NCBI GenBank assembly: GCA_017466065.1
Contig: JAFTUV010000060.1
Coordinates: 1 to 5,125 of the forward strand
From: Bacteroidaceae bacterium
GTDB lineage: Bacteria; Bacteroidota; Bacteroidia; Bacteroidales; Bacteroidaceae
Direction of reading: 5' to 3'
DNA: 5,125 bases
The position numbers were made by a program, and so were the translations under genes. Below the pieces are notes generated by a model. That model ran no database searches, was not told where the DNA came from, and saw nothing but the letters and a program-made list of their open reading frames with translations. Below are positions 1 to 5,120 of this stretch, piece by piece; the first letter of the stretch is position 1, and the number at the start of each line of letters is the position of its first letter.

Positions 1-1
1 A

Positions 2-196
2 TCGGTTAAAGATATGGACTACACACCTGATGTCCGCAAAAGAATAGTGCTAATTCCGCGTGAGGATATTATATCCGTATGGGAGAAGGACTATACAGAA
101 ATGTTGGTGAATATGATATATGGCACTAATAAGCCGACTTTTAATCAGATTATGGAGAAGATGCAAGTTTTGCAGGACAGATTCAGACATTTGTGA
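2..196 (+). CDS. C-terminal end of a probable AbiEii/AbiGii-type nucleotidyltransferase toxin (5' end outside window)
   Basis: The frame is open from the first bases of the window to the TGA at 194-196, so this is the tail of a longer gene. The Met at 14 is probably internal. The visible 64 residues are charged and look helical, with the pattern W-EKDY-x2-M-x3-MIYG-x4-PTF-x2-I-x7-LQ-x-RFR. This resembles my recollection of Bacteroidetes AbiEii/AbiGii toxin C-termini, where a WxxDY/MIYG segment precedes a final helix containing LQxR. Family knowledge: AbiEii proteins are nucleotidyltransferase-fold toxins encoded just downstream of an AbiEi antitoxin and act in phage abortive infection. The catalytic motifs and any antitoxin gene would lie to the left and cannot be seen, so the assignment rests on the tail alone. 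No clear terminator follows the stop codon. The alternative is an unrelated hypothetical protein. Confidence 0.55.
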   Translation, partial: SVKDMDYTPDVRKRIVLIPREDIISVWEKDYTEMLVNMIYGTNKPTFNQIMEKMQVLQDRFRHL

Positions 197-346
197 TTAG
201 CGAATAACTTTACAACCAATATCCTATTTAGAACAGCAACAGCGACATTCGTCATCTATCCTTGCATTAAGAAGACGATGGAAACAGTATTACACGGTTC
301 TGCCAACAGAGTGGATGCCCATGTAGCCACAAAAGAAACGAAGCGC

Positions 347-405
347 GGAGGGAGTACAAACACAGAGGAAGAGCTATTTACAACTGTCCCGCTTTTTAAA
401 GAGGG
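347..405 (+). repeat. Direct repeat A, copy 1 (59 bp)
   Basis: This 59-bp block begins GGAGGGAGTACAAACACAGA and ends TTTTTAAAGAGGG. It recurs at 783-841 with two substitutions (57/59 identical). Its right end, from 387, can form an imperfect hairpin of CCC and CTTT pairing with AAAG and GGG. A separate 7-bp hairpin starts immediately after it. The close identity and the lack of any coding frame shared by the two copies suggest a dispersed intergenic repeat. Confidence 0.9.
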
Positions 406-428
406 GCAGTGCGGAGCCACAGCACTGC
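406..428. repeat. Short inverted repeat abutting repeat A copy 1
   Basis: GCAGTGC (406-412) and GCACTGC (422-428) are perfect 7-bp arms around a 9-base loop. The hairpin begins directly after the end of direct repeat A copy 1. Copy 2 is followed by a different palindrome, at 846-865. The repeat boundaries therefore seem to coincide with hairpins. There is no U-run after it, so it is unlikely to be an intrinsic terminator. Confidence 0.6.
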
Positions 429-482
429 ATTGCTTATGCGACAACCTGCTGCGCTCGTTGCGATTGAAAATAAATTTTCACT

Positions 483-548
483 CACTCGCTGGCAAGATCA
501 TTGCGACGACAAGATATTTATATCCCCAATGTTGCGATTAAGCGAGTG
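483..548. repeat. Nested imperfect palindrome
   Basis: Three inverted pairs are nested. The outer pair is CACTCGCT (483-490) with AGCGAGTG (541-548). The middle pair is CATTG (499-503) with CAATG (527-531). The inner pair is GATAT (513-517) with ATATC (520-524). Internal loops separate the tiers. This resembles the multi-tier organisation of the element at 5044-5120, although the sequences differ. It may be a dispersed intergenic repeat; the inner pairs are short enough that some could be chance. Confidence 0.45.
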
Positions 549-635
549 CAGAAGGCAAGTTTACTTGCATTATGCCGAGCGCAAGCAACTTCGCCAAAAG
601 CAAAGGAGTGCCGAAACGCAGTGAAGGTCACAAAG
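549..635 (-). repeat. Putative dispersed repeat segment with GCAAG/CTTGC hairpin
   Basis: This segment continues from the nested palindrome. It contains a small hairpin, GCAAG (555-559) with CTTGC (564-568), and on the minus strand it reads as a GCTTGCGCTCGGCATAATGC-type string. From memory, that wording recurs between genes in Bacteroidales genomes and often generates spurious short protein predictions. Whether it belongs to the same element as its neighbours cannot be decided from one copy. Confidence 0.35.
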
Positions 636-674
636 CGGAGGGGTGAGGGGATTAAAAATCTAAATGTTTTCACA

Positions 675-701
675 GAGATTTCTCCCTGCGGTCGAAATGA
701 C
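675..701 (-). repeat. Dispersed 'FRPQGEIS'-type intergenic repeat
   Basis: The minus strand reads GTCATTTCGACCGCAGGGAG followed by AAATCTC. Translated in one frame this gives SFRPQGEIS. I recall that string from many spurious short hypothetical proteins in Bacteroidetes and gut metagenome assemblies, which indicates a dispersed non-coding repeat. It has partial internal symmetry (ATTTC at 678-682 with GAAAT at 694-698). The identification is recollection, not a search. Confidence 0.5.
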
Positions 702-741
702 AAAGTGAAGCAAACACACAACTCCTCCACCGCGGGGCAGT

Positions 742-786
742 CCCGGGCTCTCCCGCTTTTAGAGGGAGTACGGCGGTAGCCGGGAG
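742..786. repeat. GC-rich nested palindrome leading into direct repeat A copy 2
   Basis: The inner arms CTCCC (750-754) and GGGAG (764-768) pair around a short T-rich loop. Outside them, CCCGGGCT (742-749) pairs imperfectly, with one bulge, with AGCCGGG near 778-784. The inner portion (CCCGCTTTTAGAGGG) resembles the tail of direct repeat A (CCCGCTTTTTAAAGAGGG), so it looks like a diverged half copy. It joins directly onto copy 2. Confidence 0.55.
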
Positions 787-841
787 GGAGTATAAACACA
801 GAGGAGGAGCTATTTACAACTGTCCCGCTTTTTAAAGAGGG
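783..841 (+). repeat. Direct repeat A, copy 2 (59 bp)
   Basis: This is the second copy of the 59-bp block at 347-405. It differs only at two transition positions: T for C early in the unit and G for A in the GAGGAG stretch. The copies start 436 bp apart and are in the same orientation. Here the unit is followed by GACGAG and a perfect palindrome instead of the hairpin that follows copy 1, so the homology ends at the GAGGG boundary. Confidence 0.9.
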
Positions 842-845
842 ACGA

Positions 846-865
846 GAAATTTACTTGTAAATTTC
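846..865. repeat. Perfect 9-bp palindrome after repeat A copy 2
   Basis: GAAATTTAC (846-854) and GTAAATTTC (857-865) are perfect inverted arms separated by TT. GGAGGGAG follows, repeating the opening of direct repeat A, as if another truncated unit began here. The palindrome is A/T-rich and has no adjacent T-run, so it reads as part of the repeat mosaic and not as a terminator. Confidence 0.6.
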
Positions 866-896
866 GGAGGGAGTTTTAAAAACACCCGCGATGTAG

Positions 897-918
897 GGGT
901 AGACCGGTGTGTCTGCCC
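897..918. repeat. Hairpin of GGG(T/C)AGAC ... GTCTGCCC type
   Basis: GGGTAGAC (897-904) pairs with GTCTGCCC (911-918) over eight positions including one G-U, around a CGGTGT loop. The wording is like a common family of dispersed bacterial palindromes (GTAGGGG...GACC...GTC...CCC) that I recall from gut bacterial genomes. It lies at the right edge of the repeat mosaic, immediately before the A-rich tract. Confidence 0.5.
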
Positions 919-1065
919 AAAAGAAAAAACACAAGCAAAAAAGAAAAACAAAACGCACAGCCCGCAACCAAAAAGATTCACCCACTGCAATTCCCCGTTC
1001 AATGAAATTTTGCGCTTTTTTGCAAAAAAACAGGAGGCAACACACTCATTTTTAAAAACTTTTTG

Positions 1066-1073
1066 TAATTTTG
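1066..1073 (+). promoter_or_regulatory. Candidate Bacteroidetes -7 box (promoter P1)
   Basis: TAATTTTG matches the Bacteroides -7 consensus TAnnTTTG exactly. It is preceded by a T-run and followed by C, as is common in this phylum. No good TTTG -33 box is visible at the expected spacing. Transcription would begin near 1080 and give a leader of about 140 nt containing the stem-loops between 1082 and 1177. It probably serves the gene starting at 1222. Confidence 0.45.
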
Positions 1074-1081
1074 CCCCAAAT

Positions 1082-1119
1082 ATGGTAACGTGTGCGCAAA
1101 GTATGCGCCGGAATACCGT
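1082..1119 (+). promoter_or_regulatory. Possible leader stem-loop
   Basis: GGTA (1084-1087) pairs with TACC (1114-1117), extended by one G-U and one A-T pair. Inside it, GCGCA (1094-1098) pairs with TGCGC (1104-1108). A transcript from P1 would carry this structure at its 5' end. The internal loops are sizable, so the outer stem is weak; only the inner 5-bp stem is clean. No known riboswitch is recognised. Confidence 0.3.
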
Positions 1120-1130
1120 GTAGCACATAT

Positions 1131-1165
1131 TTTACAAAATTGACACAAACAAGCAATTTTGTAAA
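1131..1165. promoter_or_regulatory. Perfect 12-bp inverted repeat in promoter/leader (possible operator)
   Basis: TTTACAAAATTG (1131-1142) and CAATTTTGTAAA (1154-1165) are exact reverse complements separated by 11 bases. Arm centres are about 23 bp apart, roughly two helical turns, which would suit a dimeric or paired regulator. If P2 is used, the left arm ends on its -33 box and the right arm runs into its -7 box. If P1 is used instead, the repeat would be a leader hairpin. Sequence alone does not separate an operator from an RNA structure. Confidence 0.55.
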
Positions 1166-1169
1166 CTTG
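1139..1169 (+). promoter_or_regulatory. Candidate promoter P2 (-33 ATTG, 19-bp spacer, -7 TAAACTTG)
   Basis: ATTG (1139-1142) and TAAACTTG (1162-1169) each differ by one base from the Bacteroides TTTG/TAnnTTTG consensus. Their 19-bp spacing is typical. Transcription would start near 1176, about 45 nt before the ATG at 1222. The boxes coincide with the 12-bp inverted repeat. A small palindrome, CTTGC-CC-GCAAG (1166-1177), overlaps the predicted start site. Confidence 0.45.
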
Positions 1170-1221
1170 CCCGCAAGGGCACAAAAACGACTATTTAACT
1201 ATTAACTTAATATTAACTTTT

Positions 1222-4200
1222 ATGAAAAAATTTACTTTTTTTCTTGCATCATTGCTCGTAGCATTTGGTGCAGTGGCACAGACTGCGATTGAAAGCTCTG
1301 AATTCAGCACAGAGAATGTATATCGCATCTACAATCAAAAATCAGGCGAAGATGTAAAAGCATTCGCGCCTAACAGTGACGGAAGCAAAGGTGCTTTGAC
1401 AACCTACGACGAAAATGATGCAACACAAGAGTGGCGTCTTATTGAACAGGATGGCAAATACATCTTCTTCAACCTTTCTTCTTCAAAATACCTTCAAGGC
1501 GTATATGGTTCTAATGGTGCAAGCTTAACAAGCGACTTAAACAGTGCAACAGCCTACACTATGACAATCGAGGAAGACGAAACAAATGGCGATTGGTTCA
1601 TCTTTAACCACTCAACAAATCAGGCTAATTATCTGTTTAACGATGGTAACGGCAACTTGTGTGGTTGGACTAACGATGCAGGCGACCACAAGTTCCATTT
1701 AAGCTATGTAAAAGCTTTTGACGAGTTCGAGAGTAGTAAATCTGCCGCAAAGGGCACTATTACCGGGCTTGCACAGATAAATGTAATTTACCCTGCCACA
1801 ACTGACTATGAAACAAGAATTGATGCAGCAGCGGATGTCGATGCCATAAATGCAATTGTAACAGAATACAAGAAAAGCGTAGATGGCAAGAATGTAAAAC
1901 TCACAAACTGTTCCGGTGATGCTCGTGGTGGCAGATACCTCGGTTACGACAATGCCAACAGCCGTGCAGCTGCCGTTGCTTCAAGCGGTGACGATGCTAT
2001 ATGGACTATCAAAATTTGTGAGGATGGAACATTTAAGCTCTACAACTGGGTAAACGACCTCTACCTTGCAGATCCCGAGACAGCAGCTACCACCACAAGC
2101 GAGAGCGATGCACTTGCTTTCTATTTCATAGCTACCGCAGAGAATAAGGGCGCCGTAGTATGCAGCAATGGCAAGATGGTACACATTGCCAACCACTCAG
2201 ATTACAAGGTAATGTCCTATTACAGCCTTACCGACGCAGCTTCACTTTGGAACATCACAGCAGTAGATCCTATCGTTGTTACACACGATGAGTATAACGC
2301 AGCTGCCGCTGCCGCAACAACATTGCCCTACGCTATTCAGCAGGCATACGGCCTTGTAACAGACGCCGCTAACTACTACTCTAACTATAAATCGGAGCAG
2401 GAAGGCTCATACGCAGCACTTTTGGACAACGCATCCGACAGTTATTTCCATAGTGCATACGGCAGCGAGGCCGGCGACGGTTCGGGTGTTCACTACATTC
2501 AAGCAAACCTCGGCGACGGAAACAGCGTAGATGAGTTCTATGTATATATGGTTCCTCGTACACAAAATGGCAACAACCGCCCTGTAAACATTACAGTTTC
2601 CGGTTCTAACGACAACAGCGCATATACAGAGATTACTACAATCACAACCACACTCGATTCTTCTACCTCTCCCTATTTGTCGGCAAAATTGGGCACAGAC
2701 GGAACAAACTATCAGTACATCCGCCTTACAGTGACCTCTACAAATACCAGCACAATATTCTTTACACTCTCTGAGCTGTATTTCTTCCCCGCAACAAGCG
2801 ATGTAACCGGCCTCATCGATTCTTACAACGCTTTTGCAACATCAAGTATCACATCGACAGATATGAGCGATGCTGCTACTGCGCTCATCAACGCCGAAAG
2901 CACTTTGGCTCTTTCAAACATAAAGAAAGAAATCGCAGCTTTGATTGCAGCGAACGAAAGCAACCACGCAGCCACTCCCGCACTCGGCCAGTATAGCACT
3001 GCTGCATACGAAGCATTGGTTGCAGCCAACGAGGCTACCGATGCAACACAAGAGAGCCTTGAAGCTGCTGTTACTACATTCAATGCTTCAAAGAATATTC
3101 CTGTTTACTTCATTTCAAGTGCAGCCTCTGCAACCAGTGCAGCTAATTATGCTGCCGGCAAAGCTATTATCTACAACGGTTCGGCTTGGAGATTCGAAAC
3201 AGCCAACAAGTACAACAAGCAGATGTGGATGACTATCCCCTCATACACAGAAGCTAATATACCTTCTGTTACTGCATACGACGCAACCGGCACTTCATAC
3301 GAAATCTGCGACTTCCTCACAAACACAGTAATGCGTAACGTGAGTGTTCAGATTGTTGCTATTGATGGTTGGGACGGTGCATACAACTTGCAGTTTGCTG
3401 CCGGAACTTCTACTAGCGGTGCACAACACGCACAAAATGGCGGTGCACTTGTTGAATGGGGCCCTGCTTCAACCGATGGCAACTTTGCTTCCGCTTGGTA
3501 TGTTGAGTATCTCGGCACATCGTACGAACTTGCTCAACTCACCGATGAGCACATCACTGCTCTCTCTGCTTTGCAGGCTGCATACGATGCAAAAGAATAC
3601 TGCGCAGATGCAGAAATTGGAACAAGCCTTGGCCAGTATTCAGGCGACAAAGATGCTGTTGTTAGCGCACTTACAACAGCCGAGGGTATCCTCAACAGCT
3701 CACTTGCAACACAGGCAACAACAGAGGTTGCAACTATTACAGCTGCAACAGAAGCCCTCAACAATGCAACACTCACAATAAACCAACCCGTGGATGGTAA
3801 ATACTATCGTATCAAGGGTGCTTGTGAGGCTGAACTCAAAGGCTACTACATCACAGGTAACACCAACGCCGACGGCGGTCGTATCGCCTGCGCAGCCGAT
3901 GCAGATGCTTCTACCATCTACCTCTACACAGATGGTAAACTGGTTGCATACAAGAGCGGTCTTTACATTGCATTGAACGCCTCAACTTGGACCTTTGGTG
4001 ACGAAAGCGCAGCTTCTGCAATAACATTTGCAGCATCTACTAACATTGCCGGTGCATACTCAATACTCTCGGCCAACCGTTATTTGCACTACACAGTTTA
4101 CAATGGCGAGGTAGAGGTTAATCGTTGCAGCGATTACAACAATGATACAAACCACGACTGGTATTTGGAAGAGGTAACAACTCTCCCCGTGACAATCACC

Positions 4201-4779
4201 GATGCAGGTTACGCTACATTCTACTCACCTGTTGAAGTTTCTTACGATGGTTTCGAGGCATACTACACCAAAGGTGAGGTAGATGAAGCAACCGGCAAGT
4301 ACATCCAGCTGGTTGACTTCAAAGGTGCAATCGCCGCAGGTGAGGGTGCAATCCTCAAAGGCGATGCGGGTGACTATGAGCTCACTATCAACTACGAGGG
4401 CACAGCCACTATCGAGGAGAATAAATTAGAGGGCTCTATCGCCAAGAAGCTCATCAGCAAAGAGGCTGTTAACGCTTACTACATCCTTGGCAAGGATACC
4501 AATGGCACAGTAGGTCTTTACAACCCCGTAAACGGTGAAGCTACCGATGCATTCTACAATGCCGGTCACAAGGCTTATATGTTGATTCCTGCTGCTGCAC
4601 AAACAGTTGGTTACAGCTTCGGCTTCGAATGGGGTGGCACAACAGGCATCGAGAACATCGAGGGTGCAGTAGAAGAGAACGCAACAGAGGCTATCTACGA
4701 CATCACAGGTCGCCAGATTAAGGCTATCACCGTTCCCGGCATCTACATCATCAACGGTAAGAAGACTTTTGTAAAGTAA
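1222..4779 (+). CDS. Large exported multidomain adhesin-like protein with ricin-like, F5/8 type C and FIVAR-like modules and a C-terminal sorting-like tail
   Basis: Residues 1-20 are a classic signal peptide: Lys-Lys, a hydrophobic core, and AVAQ before the likely cleavage. No lipobox Cys is present. Residues about 25-165 and 222-350 look like ricin-type or related beta domains with recurring W-[RTN]-[LI] strands (W71, W261, W343). Residues about 365-525 resemble an F5/8 type C (discoidin/CBM32-like) jelly roll, including VNITVSGSNDNSAYTEI and YIRLTVTS. Helical FIVAR-like spacers at about 526-625 and 771-855 share LGQYS. Further beta modules lie at about 626-770 and 856-985. Residues 987-1140 begin a common Bacteroidales beta domain with GYATFYSP. 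The last 45 residues carry YDITGRQI and GIYIINGKK, like a short type IX-type sorting tail. No catalytic motif is recognised, so glycan or surface binding is inferred. The start is chosen because it begins the signal peptide; the A/T-rich leader without Shine-Dalgarno fits the phylum. Confidence 0.85.
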   Translation: MKKFTFFLASLLVAFGAVAQTAIESSEFSTENVYRIYNQKSGEDVKAFAPNSDGSKGALTTYDENDATQEWRLIEQDGKYIFFNLSSSKYLQGVYGSNGASLTSDLNSATAYTMTIEEDETNGDWFIFNHSTNQANYLFNDGNGNLCGWTNDAGDHKFHLSYVKAFDEFESSKSAAKGTITGLAQINVIYPATTDYETRIDAAADVDAINAIVTEYKKSVDGKNVKLTNCSGDARGGRYLGYDNANSRAAAVASSGDDAIWTIKICEDGTFKLYNWVNDLYLADPETAATTTSESDALAFYFIATAENKGAVVCSNGKMVHIANHSDYKVMSYYSLTDAASLWNITAVDPIVVTHDEYNAAAAAATTLPYAIQQAYGLVTDAANYYSNYKSEQEGSYAALLDNASDSYFHSAYGSEAGDGSGVHYIQANLGDGNSVDEFYVYMVPRTQNGNNRPVNITVSGSNDNSAYTEITTITTTLDSSTSPYLSAKLGTDGTNYQYIRLTVTSTNTSTIFFTLSELYFFPATSDVTGLIDSYNAFATSSITSTDMSDAATALINAESTLALSNIKKEIAALIAANESNHAATPALGQYSTAAYEALVAANEATDATQESLEAAVTTFNASKNIPVYFISSAASATSAANYAAGKAIIYNGSAWRFETANKYNKQMWMTIPSYTEANIPSVTAYDATGTSYEICDFLTNTVMRNVSVQIVAIDGWDGAYNLQFAAGTSTSGAQHAQNGGALVEWGPASTDGNFASAWYVEYLGTSYELAQLTDEHITALSALQAAYDAKEYCADAEIGTSLGQYSGDKDAVVSALTTAEGILNSSLATQATTEVATITAATEALNNATLTINQPVDGKYYRIKGACEAELKGYYITGNTNADGGRIACAADADASTIYLYTDGKLVAYKSGLYIALNASTWTFGDESAASAITFAASTNIAGAYSILSANRYLHYTVYNGEVEVNRCSDYNNDTNHDWYLEEVTTLPVTITDAGYATFYSPVEVSYDGFEAYYTKGEVDEATGKYIQLVDFKGAIAAGEGAILKGDAGDYELTINYEGTATIEENKLEGSIAKKLISKEAVNAYYILGKDTNGTVGLYNPVNGEATDAFYNAGHKAYMLIPAAAQTVGYSFGFEWGGTTGIENIEGAVEENATEAIYDITGRQIKAITVPGIYIINGKKTFVK

Positions 4780-4787
4780 ATAACACA

Positions 4788-4824
4788 CTTGTAATGTTCC
4801 CCGCTCACAGGGGAACATTACAAG
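4788..4824 (+). terminator. Perfect 15-bp stem-loop downstream of the large gene (terminator-like or mRNA-stabilising)
   Basis: CTTGTAATGTTCCCC (4788-4802) and GGGGAACATTACAAG (4810-4824) are exact inverted arms around GCTCACA, starting 9 bases after the stop codon. No T-run follows (the next bases are GTTACTAAACC), so it is not a standard intrinsic terminator. It could be an inefficient terminator, a 3'-end stabiliser for the long mRNA, or a processing site that sets different levels for the large gene and the small gene beginning 35 bp later. Confidence 0.6.
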
Positions 4825-4858
4825 GTTACTAAACCGATAATTTAAAACTATAAAAGAT

Positions 4859-5032
4859 ATGAAGAAGACTTATGTATCACCCCTCACAGCAGAGGTAAAC
4901 GTAGTAACAGAGAACATCATCGCCGCATCACTCCCCGTAGGTGATAGCGACACAACTGTTGACACATCAACCCCCGGCACACAACTCGGTAACACCAACC
5001 GCGGTGAATGGGGAAATTTGTGGAACAAGTAA
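4859..5032 (+). CDS. Small 57-residue Bacteroidales protein of the MKKTYxxP type, function unknown
   Basis: The ATG at 4859 opens a 57-codon frame ending with TAA at 5030-5032. The protein starts MKKTYVSPLTAEVNVVTENI, continues IAASLPVGDS and a Thr/Asp/Pro/Gly-rich middle (DTTVDTSTPGT), and ends in a Trp-containing tail, RGEWGNLWNK. From memory, many Bacteroidales genomes encode short proteins with this layout: an MKK(T/S)Y-x2-P start, an alternating Val/Glu segment, a short Ala/Ser patch, then a variable acidic or Trp-rich end. They are normally annotated as hypothetical. Codon choice (many GTA, ACA, AAC) resembles the large gene. The leader is A-rich without Shine-Dalgarno. A weak TAATTTAA box (4838-4845) lacks a -33 partner, so co-transcription with the large gene is plausible. 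The hydrophobic segment is too short for a clear signal peptide or membrane helix. Confidence 0.7.
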   Translation: MKKTYVSPLTAEVNVVTENIIAASLPVGDSDTTVDTSTPGTQLGNTNRGEWGNLWNK

Positions 5033-5043
5033 ATTTCACCATC

Positions 5044-5120
5044 GATAGTACGAGTAGCGAAAGTCGCGTGAAGCACAGACAAAGTTTGTGCCACGCGGTG
5101 CGCGAATAACGAGTACTATC
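5044..5120. repeat. Complex branched inverted repeat downstream of the small gene
   Basis: GATAGTAC (5044-5051) and GTACTATC (5113-5120) form perfect outer arms. Inside, CGCGTG (5065-5070) plus GCACAGAC (5073-5080) pair with GTTTGTGC (5084-5091) plus CACGCG (5092-5097), with an AA bulge, one G-U pair and an AAA loop. An alternative fold keeps the central hairpin but replaces the CGCGTG/CACGCG stem with two side hairpins: GCGA-AAG-TCGC (5057-5067) and CGCG-GTG-CGCG (5094-5104). The result is cloverleaf-like. There is no terminal T-run and no tRNA consensus. It starts 12 bases after the stop codon. A dispersed REP-like repeat is the simplest reading. Confidence 0.65.

Larger units (their letters stand above)
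197..1221. other. Long gene-free region: repeat mosaic followed by promoter and leader of the large gene
   Basis: No coding sequence is supported over about 1 kb. Positions 197-346 show no recognisable feature. Positions 347-918 are a mosaic of direct repeats and palindromes, annotated individually. Positions 919-1060 are A-rich on the plus strand with many short A runs and no clear structure. Positions 1061-1221 carry promoter-like boxes, stem-loops and an A/T-rich leader for the gene starting at 1222. Short open frames cross the repeats on both strands, but they run through palindromes, lack convincing starts and resemble no protein family. Confidence 0.75.

Noticed and set aside
200..208. 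GCGAATAAC shared with 5102-5110
   Set aside because: A 9-base match without flanking similarity is expected by chance at this scale.
278..541. Open frame of 87 codons on the plus strand
   Set aside because: It runs through direct repeat A copy 1 and the hairpin after it and ends inside the nested palindrome, has no family resemblance, and its composition is that of repeat DNA.
347..841. Direct repeats considered as a CRISPR array
   Set aside because: Only two long copies 436 bp apart, with no regular spacers and no Cas genes in the window.
832..1128. Overlapping minus-strand frames over the A-rich tract, rich in Phe, Leu and Cys
   Set aside because: Their apparent hydrophobicity comes from translating T-rich antisense of the A-rich tract; they overlap the promoter region and carry no convincing start or motif.
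3344..3781. Plus-strand +2 frame of 145 codons rich in Leu, Gln and His within the large gene
   Set aside because: It is a frame shadow caused by the GCA/ACA-rich codons of the large gene, not an independent or overlapping gene.
4426..4818. Minus-strand frame of 130 codons opposite the end of the large gene
   Set aside because: It is a shadow of the well-supported plus-strand gene and extends into the intergenic stem-loop.
4870..5094. Minus-strand frame opposite the small gene and the terminal palindrome
   Set aside because: It is antisense to the 57-residue gene, which has better start context and family resemblance, and begins within palindromic DNA.
5044..5120. Cloverleaf-like fold considered as a tRNA or integron attC site
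   Set aside because: There is no CCA-proximal acceptor, T-loop or anticodon consensus, and the GTTRRRY/RYYYAAC boxes of attC sites are not in place.
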